Assembly: GCF_021462225.1 (NCBI RefSeq)
Contig: NC_061801.1
Coordinates: 10,288,125-10,352,124, forward strand
DNA from: Girardinichthys multiradiatus
Taxonomy: Eukaryota > Chordata > Actinopteri > Cyprinodontiformes > Goodeidae
Direction of reading: 5' to 3'
DNA length: 64,000 nt
Under the pieces are notes generated by a model. That model worked only from the letters and a program-made list of their open reading frames with translations, ran no database searches and had not been told where the DNA came from. Each line of letters begins with the position of its first letter. Position 1 is the stretch's first letter. Of the stretch, positions 25,501-36,900 are shown piece by piece. A program made the position numbers and the translations under genes.

Positions 25501-28500
25501 ATTGAAGCAGTCATTTCTGCAAAAGGATTCCCGACCAAGTATTGAGTGCATAACTGTACATGGTTATTTGAAGGTTGACGTTTTTTGTATTAAAAACAAT
25601 TTTCTTTTATTGGTTGGATGAAATATGCTAATTTTGTGAGATAGGAATTGTTAGGTATTATTTAGTCAACTCAGAGGTAAGAACGATACAGTCATAGTTA
25701 CTTGTGACAAGGGTAGCCCACTTTGCAGTGAAACTACAAAGTTTTGACACCCTATCTCTTTATTTATATACACAGTTCAACAGACAGTTCAGACAGGGTG
25801 TGTGTGTGTGAGACGGAAAGGAGGCTGGTTCACACAGAGATAACAATGATCTCACACACACAGGGAGGAAGGCATAGTGCAGGTGCCTTGCAACCCAAGG
25901 TTTTTACATGAGTGATAACAAGTCCTCACACCCATCCAACAGTCCCTCCTTTTATCACAAGTAAAAACATTTAATATAAAAACGAGTAAGAAAAATACTT
26001 TGTATGAGCGAAAACCCACGGACGGTAAACAGATTATATTTTGTGGGAAATACTCATACGGCCCCGCCGCCCTCGGCGACCATTAAAAGTTAAATGTTGA
26101 TTAATACTTGAAATCATAAAAATAAAATAATGATACTTGAAATCATAAAAATAAAATAATGATACTTGAAATCATAAAAATAAAAGAATGATACTTGAAA
26201 TCATAAAAATAAAAGAATAATACTTGAAATCATAAAAATAAAAGAATAATACTTGAAATCATAAAAATAAAAGAATTAAAAAATCTGCCCTGTTTATGTC
26301 ATCATTGTACTTTTTCTCATTTCACTTAAGCAACAACTTCTTCCGATTTTCTGCTGTAAGGTCATTTTATGAAATACAATGTATGAGTACACTCAGGCTT
26401 TTGATGTGATTTATTTACAACATGTCATCATAATCGGCCCCTTCATTTTTGTGTATTTCTACCTAGTTCAGTGTTGCATATGCCACCATGAACAATACCA
26501 GAAATTCTGTAGGAATGGATGTGCGTCATGTTCTTCCGTCAGTGTTCTGAGATGGGTCCCGTCTGATGTCCATCTCTTCTGGTTCGGTATCACCTCCTGT
26601 GGATCCTGCTTTAGATAGAGAAAGAGTCCTGCTACCAGAATTAAGCTCAGGCTTATCAGTCCTGTCCACATGTTACAGAGAGCCATTTTATAATTGGGCG
26701 CAGATCAGCTGTTTTCTTCACCGGTTTGAGACGCTGGGCCATCTTTGAACCCGGACTTCCTCTGCTACCCCGTCGGTTGGTTTGGCTCCTGTAACGGCAA
26801 AACTGGCTTACAGTGGCTTTTATGGATCCAGGAAGGCCTCTCTGCTATTTTCAGAACTGTGGGCGTTGTCAGGAGTATTTGAAACGGCCCTTTCCACCAA
26901 GGAGTGCTCCAATCCTTCCGGTGGAGTGTCTTAATCAGGACCAGGTCTCCAGGCCTCATTCTGTGGGATAGGAGCAGAGATTATCGGCAGACCACTGGAC
27001 ATTTGTTCTTCTTTTGTCTGCAACATTTTATTCATCCACTCAGCTAATGAAGTTTCCTGTTGTGCTTTCTCTATTTCATTCATGTCAGAGGGCAGAGAAA
27101 ACGGTCTGCCATGTACTATTTCTTTGAGAATACAAATTCACATCAGCAACTTGGTGTCATGTGATCTCAGGCTCAGAACACAGTGGGTGGAGTTATACAA
27201 TGATGTACAGTAGGTGGCAAATGGAGTAAGACCAGTTTCATTTGGAGTTATTCTCATCCATAATTTAACCAGGGATAGGCATCCGGGCCATGGCCTCCCT
27301 GTTTCTTCCATTGTTTTCCTTAATCTTTAACTGAAACCCTAATGCATTAGAACTTAGTTCTATTAATTTATTTACAAAATGAGTTCCATTATCTGACCTT
27401 ATAATCTGTGGGATACCATATGTGGGGAAGAAATGTGTCACTAGGTTCATCTATTACAACTAGGCAATATTTCTTCCCCCGTGTTTGCAACAAATTATGC
27501 ATGATCTGCAAAAATGATTTGCATAGTCAGAAATATTTATAGTGTAGCATTAATGCTTTACCAGATGTGACATATTCCCCCCTTGACACGTGGGTCTTCC
27601 CAATGTGTCACTGTAGCCGCTGTGTTGTATAACTTTTTTGGGAGGATTGGTTTATCTTCTATCTGATAGATGTCATCTTTTCTCTGTGCTCCTCTCTTTA
27701 GCCAGGCCTTTATTTCTGTCTTGGTTGCTGACTGTTGGGCGTCTTTCAGCACGTCTGTGTCTATAAATAGCAGATCTGACATTTTCTCTTTAATAGGTTG
27801 AAATGAGTTAGTTCTGTCCCTGATGATGTTTTAAAACCTCTATTTTGCCAAATCTTAGCATGGTGATGTACTGATCCGAACACGTATTGGCTGTCTGTGT
27901 ATATAGTAAGTATTTGTCCCTCATGTAATTCACATGCTCTTACTACAGCATATAATTCTGCTGTTTGGGCTGAGCATGTATTGGGTAGAGATTTAGCTTC
28001 TATTATCCTATCGATGGTTGTTACTGCATAACCAACTCTATTCTTTCCATATTCATCTTTAGATGCTGAGCCATCTACAAACACAACACATGAATCTGGT
28101 ATAAGGGTTTGAGAAATGTCTTGTCTGGGTTTGGTGTCTTCTTCAACTTTTGCTTTATAAGAATGTGGTTCTCCATCTTCTGCAGTAGGTATTAGAGTAC
28201 TTGGATTTAAAGGGCACATCTTTTTAGAGTTATGTTTGGCTGTGATAATAATAGTGATGTCAGTGTGATATGCCTTGCATGTAGCGTCAGGTGCTTCTCT
28301 TAATATTCCTGACTTCAACATATCTTGTATTACTGGCTTAGTACCTTCTTCAGCTTCTGGCTTTAAGGGGTATTGGCGGACTAATGGCCTTTTTTCAGAT
28401 ATTAGTTTAACCTTGTATGGTGGGAACCCCTTTATAAGCCCTAAATCAGTTGATGATTGGGACCATAGTTCAGGTGGGACAGCAGATAGGGCAGGATGCA

Positions 28501-31500
28501 TGTTGCTCTCTTTGCTCTCAGCTAAGCCCTGTATTTGTCCCTCTGCCTCATCTAAATGTATCCTTGGATGGACTTTGACTGTCCATGCCAGAATGAGCTT
28601 CCAGATTCCTGTATTAGGATCTACCTTTGACAGCGTCAGTGCTGTTCCTGCAGAGGTTTAAAGCCTCTGTTTTTCCAAATTCTTATTATTCTTTTTTATT
28701 ATATTTTATAAAGCAAGTCCTTATTACATTTAAAAATGAGATCAATATTTTTGGTAGTTGCTATTATTATAAATAATGCTTGGTTTAGTTCTTATTAAAA
28801 ATAAAAAATAAAAACTCACTCACTGATGAACACAAAAAAATGAAGGGCATATTATATCTTATAATCTTAGTTTATCTTACCCAGTTTTATAGATACAACA
28901 TACAGTTTCAGTCAGCTTTGTATTTAGTTCAAGTAACTAAAGTTTGTTTCAATTAACTAAAGTTTTATCTATTTCAGTCCAGTCCAGTAATTCTGTTAAG
29001 GTTCATTTCATCTTATGTTAAGTTTGAGTCTAATTCAATCATTTTGAACCTGACTGGAAAAAGTCTAAACATCTGTTAAAATCTTTTTGTTTTACCATAG
29101 AGAACTGACCTAATATTATTATGGTATGTTGAGGACTCTAATTTTTACATAACATGAAACAGACATGTATTTCACAAAAACAGAAAGTCAAACACAGACA
29201 TTTGGCCACATGAAAGTTTAAATAACCTGTTTGTACAAGAATTGTGAAAAATTGAAGACAGATCTATGAACTTTCCTATGGTTATCAGTATTTTTAATAC
29301 AGGTAGAACCTTTGCTATCTTTATATGATTTTTCGGAAAAGATTCTGGAAACCTTATTAAGATATAAATTTGGCAATGATCATCAGAACATCAGACCTTT
29401 ATTAGCGCTTTTAAGGTCCCTCAAAGATGCATTACAATGAAATCAGTCATTCCCATTCACACACATTCACACACTACTTACTTATTTTTCTGTCAGAGTA
29501 ATTTTTATTTGCAAAAATTTGAACATAATTTGACTTCTATTATTCTTAAAATGCACATTGTTTCCTCATAACCCCTTTTGTTTCCACTAGGTCTGTTTTG
29601 AACGCTTCAATTTTTTTTTTTTTATTCACCAAGAATCAATAAGGTGGTCTTAGTGGGTCCACCTTAAAGGTGTTATCTGTTGGGTGTCATGTTATCATTG
29701 TCAGGTCAGTGAGGTTCATAAGTCAGTCAGAACCTTGGTCATTTGTTCTGTGCACATAATGTTTCATAGATCCAGCCTATGATTAATCAGCAAAACGTCC
29801 ACCTATAGGAGAAAAAATGATTGTTAATGAATGAGCTGCATTTCCTAGGAACACTGTCTTCCTCCTGGATGAGCATCACCTGTTGAAAAACTTTCATCAT
29901 TGTTTGTTTCACATATTCAATCAGATCTTTATATTATATCAGTAGGTGAAGTTGTTAGTATCTCATGTAGACTGACATATACTGTTGCATTTGGAGAAGA
30001 TCTCAGATTAAATAAACTTAGTTAGAGCTTCAATCCAGGTTCATTTTGTGTCTGCAGACTTTAGCCAATTTTTCTTTTCTTTCTTTTTTTTTTTATACAT
30101 AAAGAGCAAGATTCAAAACATTTTCAAAAGGCAGATTGTGGCAGAATGTAAACAAAACTGTTTATTGATTGACAAAATAACATTCAAGCACACAATCACC
30201 ATATTAAAAGGCTCTACTTCTAGAGAATCACTAAACTTCTGGGGTCCGGTTTTGGCCCGCGGACCTTGAGTTTGACACATGCAGGGTAGAGTTACAATTT
30301 TTTCAGACCTTTCAGCAGAGACAGGCTTCTGCTGTTTGCAGAAGTTTTATCTTTGTTTTCAGGCAGCTGCATCTCTTTATCAAGGTCGTTTCACAGAGCT
30401 GAAATTTAACTTCTCTCAAAGAGGAAAAATCAAGAATGCACACAATCTGAGCCAAATATGGAATTATTTCCCTGTAAAATGAATCTTTTGCATTTTATCA
30501 TGATATTGTTAGTAGTATAACACCATAGAATGATTTTTAAAGCACCTGTTTCTCACTAATGCTTGCCTACAAAATCTTTTACTCTCAGATTACTTCTTTA
30601 ACAACATTCTGTTCTCTCTTCTCTAGTCATTGTTCACTGGGTTGTCCAGTTGGACAGTTTCCATGTTGTCCACATTGTCACCTCCTCTTTTAACTTCTTT
30701 TACCACGTCCTCTAAAACCACCTCTTAGTCTTTATAATTTGGGGCTACCTTGGTATTCTAAACTGGGATGGGTGGCAGTCCGCCCCCCTTTATTTGTTTT
30801 CAGTTAAGCTGAAAGTTTTTTCCTGTGCTTTTCTTAAGGCCTCAGTATTATGGCTATGTCAGTTAAAAGCTGCTCTTAGTGTTGTTTTTTTTAATTCATC
30901 TTTTTGTTTTAATCTGTTTATCAACTGTGTGCACTCAGGGACTGAAAAGTCCCCTTTGAAATTATAATCTGGCAAGGTTTTTTATTGTCTCTTGAATCTT
31001 TTGAATGCATAATCTCCAGTTTAAGATCCCGTGTAGTTTTAGGATTTCAGTGATAATTAAGTTACCTGAAAATCCGTATTTTTATGCCATCGTGCACATA
31101 TTTCTGTTAAATCAGAGCTTTTTCTCTGTTCTTCCCCCATTGTTCTTTGTTATTTTTCTCTTTTTAGTTTTCATTATTGCTAATTTTAGATCCCCTTGTA
31201 ATTTTAAGACATCCTTTGTATCTAATTTGCCCAAAAACCCATGTTTTTTATTTTTTATTCCATCTATGACAGATCATACCTGCTCCTTTTACATAGTTCT
31301 CCATAAACTTTACCTCCCCTTCTAAGTCAATTAGTTTACTTTGTTTCTTCCCCATTATGTTTTATGTTAGTTTAATTATAGTATAAATGTCCCAGATAAA
31401 AGGTCACTGGCATGAGACTTTAAGGAGAGGACATTAACACGCCCTTCTACTGCGACTAATTCGCAGCGGTGTTAATTTTCTGGAATGAAATCCGACCTGA

Positions 31501-33882
31501 ATCTCCAAAGTCACCAGTACGTAGTTTTAATCTGGGCAAAAGAAAACACAGGACTAGCAGAATCCTGCTGATTCTATTAAAATGCTTAGTCCTCCATACA
31601 CACACAACACAGTCACACAGTTAGTTTCAGGTACCTTGTAATTTTTCTAAGTTAACTTGGTGTTATTTCATGAGCTCAATTTACTCCGTTCTTTTTACTT
31701 GTATAGCGCTTATTCTATTCCCTCGCAGGGGAATAACCCTTAGTCGTTTTATTTGGCCCCCTTCTTGGCGGGGCCCTACCTTAATTTGTCACTATTCCTT
31801 TCACGGTGGAATAAAACCATCCCAATGCAGCGTCCTTACCGGCGACGCACTACCAACGACTTTTAAGTACTTTTCTTCTTTTATTTATATAGCGCTTACT
31901 CTATTCCCTCCCAGGAGAATAATCCTCAGTCGTTTTCTTTAATCCCCTTCACGGCGGAATTGTACCAAATTTGTCACTATCCCTTTCACGGTGGAATAAA
32001 ACCATCCTAATGCAGCGTCCTTACCGGCGACGCACTACCAACGACTGTTAAGTACTTTTCCTATGAACTGTATTTTAAAACTGTCTCACCTCGGAGTTGA
32101 CTTCTTGGTGACTCTCTGGACCCTGTGAGAGTCACCCCGCGCAGAGGAAGGCTATAACCCACTGGCCAGGTGTGAATTCACACACACCGGGACTTTCAGC
32201 CACTCCGGCTAGTGGAGGCTGTGCAGCGGTGCTTCGCTCGACGTCAGGCTTCCCCCACGGATCCCAGAGTCACTGTTAAAGCAAAGAGAAATAAGGTTAT
32301 TGAATTAATCCGGCTTCGAAGGACCAATAAATGTTAGGTATTATTTAGTCAACTCAGAGGTAAGAACGATACAGTCATAGTTACTTGTGACAAGGGTAGC
32401 CCACTTTGCAGTGAAACTACAAAGTTTTGACACCCTATCTCTTTATTTATATACACAGTTCAACAGACAGTTCAGACAGGGTGTGTGTGTGTGAGACGGA
32501 AAGGAGGCTGGTTCACACAGAGATAACAATGATCTCACACACACAGGGAGGAAGGCATAGTGCAGGTGCCTTGCAACCCAAGGTTTTTACATGAGTGATA
32601 ACAAGTCCTCACACCCATCCAACAGGAATTTTGGGTTTTCATGAGCTGTATGCCACAATCATCTGTATTAAGACAATAAAAGACCTGAAATATTTCAGTT
32701 AGTGTGCAATGAATCTATAATATATGAATGTTAAATTTTCATCATTACATTATGGAAAATAATGAACTTTATCACAATATGCTAATATTTTGAGAAGGAC
32801 CTGTATAGCAGGCACGTTTTTTCCTTTCAAGTTTTTCACTGGTTTACAGAACAGTCAGTCAGTCAGTCATTTTCTATACCGCTTCATCCATAGTGGGTCG
32901 CGGGGAGTTGGTGCCTATCTGCAACAGTCTATGGGCGAGAGGCAGGGTACACTCTGGACAGGCCGCCAATCCATCACAGCGTTTTACAGAACAATTATCA
33001 GAAAATATGTAACTAAACTATTTAAATTAGATATAAATTCTACCTGCTTATTTCAGTTATCCTATATTTTGTCATTATGTAGCTGTTCCTCAGTCACTCT
33101 CAAATGTTCATCCTTATTTTGTTCAGGATTGTAAGGGAAAGCTAAGGCTTAACCCTGCTCCCTTTTCAGAGAGACCTAAGGTCATATGTGCTCACACTCT
33201 TCCCAGCAGTCAATTAAGACTCACAAACTAGCTTTAAATTAAGTTATTTCTGGATGATGGAGGAAATCAGAAAACCCAGAGAAAAAAAACACATTAATGA
33301 AGACAATCCAAAATCTGGAAAAAAACGTCACAGCTAGGTTCAAAGTCAAAACTTTTTTAATTAAATGCAATTCTGCTCACGACCGCAGCTATTATATCAT
33401 TCTGTTGTTTTTTTTATAATGCTTATATCAACATCTATCCACAAGGTCAAGATCACAGCGATTATGCAATGTTATAAACTGGTTGCAGGCAACAGACAAA
33501 TTGAGAAATAATTTAATTCTAGTTAAGGACCACCCTGATTTACAGCTTTTTTCATTTTCACGCATCTCAATTTAAACTGAGTGGTGTTGCCAGAAATAGA
33601 GACCTTTCTGCTATAATTTGACACACTTTGCAACAGACGTTTTTGCTGTTGCAGGTTTTATGGATTGTCGGTGTGGTTCCCAGATGTCATCAAACACCTT
33701 CAGGCTGACGAGTATGCCTCCAGAGTGAAGATTCATCACAACGAACGCACTGAAGACTTCACTTTCAATTTCACTCTGGAGAACCAGATACACAGAAATG
33801 GAGTTTTTTTGAATGACAGGTACAGCTGGCTGAGTCCCACATCTTTCCTTCAAGTGCATCTAATTCACAAAGCAAATAACAC

Positions 33883-33975
<93 letters not shown>

Positions 33976-36900
33976 CAAGTTCCTTCTCAAAGTAAATATG
34001 GTTATCACAGTACTGCTGAATAACAGCAATATCTCTCTGGCTCAATTCAAGTATGAAATAGAATTTAATAAGTTTATCTGCGTCATCATCAATATCATAA
34101 TGTTATAAGCTAAACATGAAACCTTAAGTGTTCTAGTTATATAATTTAATGTGTCCACAATATATTATCAAGTTAGTATAACATAACATTTGTATTGTAA
34201 GAACATGAAAGGATCTTTTCAATAATGGAAGTGGAACCACTGAGAAACGAATGCTATTCAGCCACAGAATGATAGATTTCTGCAGAGTTAGTAGCTACAG
34301 TCAGTCAAACTTTGTGCGGCCTTTAGTTTTGCTCATGAACAATTTTTACCTTTGGGATGAATTAGGCCAGAGACTATGAGCCAGGGCTTCTCACCCAACA
34401 ACACAGCCTGACCTCACAAATGTGCTTCTGGAAGACGTTCGCATAAACTCACTCCTAAACTTTGTGGTTAACCTTCCCAATAAGTTTAAAACTGCTAAGA
34501 GCATGCTGACATCATATTAAACCCTATGAATAAAAATGAGATATCTCTCTAGTTCATATGTGGTGTGAAGGCAGGTGAGCGAACACATTTGACAATTTAA
34601 TGTTTAGACATTGACCTCTGGATTTGAAACATTTTGTATTTGAATGTTCAAGCGTCAACAGGTTTTCTTAATATAAATAAAACAAGATTTTAAACACTAT
34701 TTTGAGAGTTTATTTGATGGTTAAAGGAAAATTTGCAAAAGTATCAGACACTCTTCATCAAAAGAGAGGATAAACCATAGTTTCAATGAGATTATTGTAT
34801 TCATTATGTATTTCACTTCAACTGCCTGCTGAAATCTGATGTTTTTTGCCCTGATAGTGTTTACAAAGCTTTATGTAAGCATTGGTGTTTTCTCAAAAAG
34901 AGATGCATAGCCCATTTTTTAATTGTAGTGACAAAAAAGCCATGCAGTTTTGCTTTACAGCCCAGTTTTCATTTAACTATTTTTCTTTTTCAGTTGTGTT
35001 CGGGCTTGGAGCTCATCCTAGTTAAGTCCATTTCCATTTTTGTAGGTGAGAACTATGTAAAAAAAAAAAAGAAACGTTGGTAAGAAAGTAAATGGGCACA
35101 ATGCTGTTTGGAGATTAATTTAAGTACATAATACCAAATATGGGCATCAAACTTCAAACTACAACTACTGTCCACCTGAGAAGAAAATGGTGAATGCAAA
35201 TTGTCCAACTTAAATGTGAGTTCATTAGGCAGAAATTTATTAGGTGATTTGTCAAGTGAGGAGTCAAGTGAGGAGATACGAATCAGCATGGCTACTCTGA
35301 TCTGCATGAGTGTCAGCATTCCCAGTTCTCCCAGCAATTGTCTCTTCAGGACACTGGGGAAGTGGTGGCCTAGTGGTTAGAGAGCAGGGTATTCACGTCC
35401 CAGAGAGGATACAAGTACCTTGGTTTGAATCCCACAGCCTTCCACTTTGGGTCCTTGAGCAAGACCCTTAGCCCATGAATGCTCCCTGGGCGTCACACAA
35501 AGGCAGCCCACTGCTCCCTATACAGATGTGTTAAATGCAGAGGACAATTTCTCCATTGTGAGATCAATAAAGTCTATGTTATTATTATTATTGGTGAGCT
35601 CTGCAGTGGTGGTGTATAACATAGTAGCAGAGAATGGTAGGAGCTAAAAATCTAACTTTTTACATTAAATCAGTTGCTTTGCCACTTGAACTCTATAACT
35701 CGATAGCGATTGAATGAAATATACAATCTGTTCATTTGTATCAGAAACTGAGAAAAACTAAACCCTGAAGAACCCTTGACATTGGCAGTCTTTTTGTGCT
35801 GATGCCGGACACACGTAGAGTTAAAATCAAGGTAAAACTAACCATTTTCTGATGTCAGAATCTTTACAATCACAACCAACAGCCACAGTAATCTCAAAGA
35901 TTGTTGATCTGTTGACACCATGACATGAACTCTGGTTGCGTCCTCCTCCTTCATCCTTGCGTTTTTTTTCTTTCCTTTAAAGACAAGATTCCAATTGTTT
36001 CGTAACATTAGGACGAGGGAATTTTGGTGGGTAATGAGGAGTTTGCCATCTTCCACTATTTACTGTCACAAATCTCACCTAGTTCACCTGTGTAGAGGAT
36101 TTGTGTGCAAGGAAACAGTGCCCCTTCTTGTCAGTATGCAGCTAGAAACCTTCATTCAGTTTATGGTTTACAACAATGAGCAGTATACATCACAATAACA
36201 TGAATATTATAATATAATATTAAAGTATTATATCATTTGCAGGAGTTTGGTAAATAAAAGCAAAAGATAAAATCTTCTGATTGTTGCTATTTCCGCATTT
36301 AAAATATATTCAATATTGATTAAAGTCCTGAATTTACAATCCGACATTGGTTGTACATTTTTCCTTGAATTCTTGGTTTTCCACAGAAAATGAGATAAAG
36401 CTGTAGTGTAACACACTCTTGTGAGCATCTTATGGGACAGTGTGTTGTTGTTAAAGGTGCTTGTCCTGAAGTGGGATAGCAGCACTATTTGTCATTCCTA
36501 CGAACAACCACAACAGGTAATATTAATCCTGCCCCCTTTATCTCTCGCAAACACCAGGAAATTAAAAGCCTTATCACACTCCCAGTCCATTTTTCCACCT
36601 TCTCTCACATATACTAACGCACTTGAACAGAAGGTTCAATTACACAAAGGGCAGAAAGAAGGTGATACTGCAGTTTTTGTTGTTTAGTACAGGAGAATAA
36701 CTCCTCACCAATACGATGATGGGATGTAAAGCTACATCCAACCAATTTGAAAAATAGTTATCTTTTATTTTTGGTGGATTTCTCGAAGACTTGCAAATGT
36801 TTGTGTTAACTACAAAGTTGTTTTTAAATACTAACTTCAATAAAATTGACAATTATGGACAATTTAAACATAATTCAAGTAAAGCATCAGTATTTAAAGC

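Larger units (their letters stand above)
25649..32624 (-). mobile_element. Retrovirus-like LTR element (ERV), defective
   Basis: Two 293-bp direct repeats, TG...CA, flank a 6.4-kb interior. GGAAT is duplicated at 25644-25648 and 32625-32629. The primer site, polypurine tract and pol fragments place the element on the minus strand. Integrase and RNase H features resemble gammaretrovirus-like (class I) fish ERVs. The interior lacks any gag frame, the reverse-transcriptase catalytic core and most of env, so it could only have moved with proteins supplied by another copy or have lost them after insertion. The LTRs look identical base for base, implying recent insertion. Confidence 0.93.
24229..32803 (+). 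mobile_element. Tc1-like transposon, copy 2 (split by a retroelement)
   Basis: The left end CAGGTCCTTCTC follows TA (24227-24228), and the right end GAGAAGGACCTG precedes TA (32804-32805). Removing the 6,976-bp insert and its 5-bp duplication leaves 1,594 bp. That is exactly 16 bp shorter than the intact copy, matching a 16-bp deletion seen in the transposase. The host copy was therefore complete when the retroelement landed in its right inverted repeat. Confidence 0.93.

Noticed and set aside
26104..26277. Regular repeats that could suggest a CRISPR-like array
   Set aside because: Units are directly adjacent with no unique spacers, inside a eukaryotic retroelement.
28275..28661. 128-codon plus-strand frame
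   Set aside because: Antisense to the retroelement pol fragment, which carries real RNase H motifs on the minus strand.
33860..34108. Frames with poly-Thr/His or Ile/Tyr runs
   Set aside because: They come from translation of the TA/TG microsatellite.
35350..35440. tRNA-like A and B boxes
   Set aside because: Again part of a SINE; no cloverleaf-competent acceptor stem can be closed.
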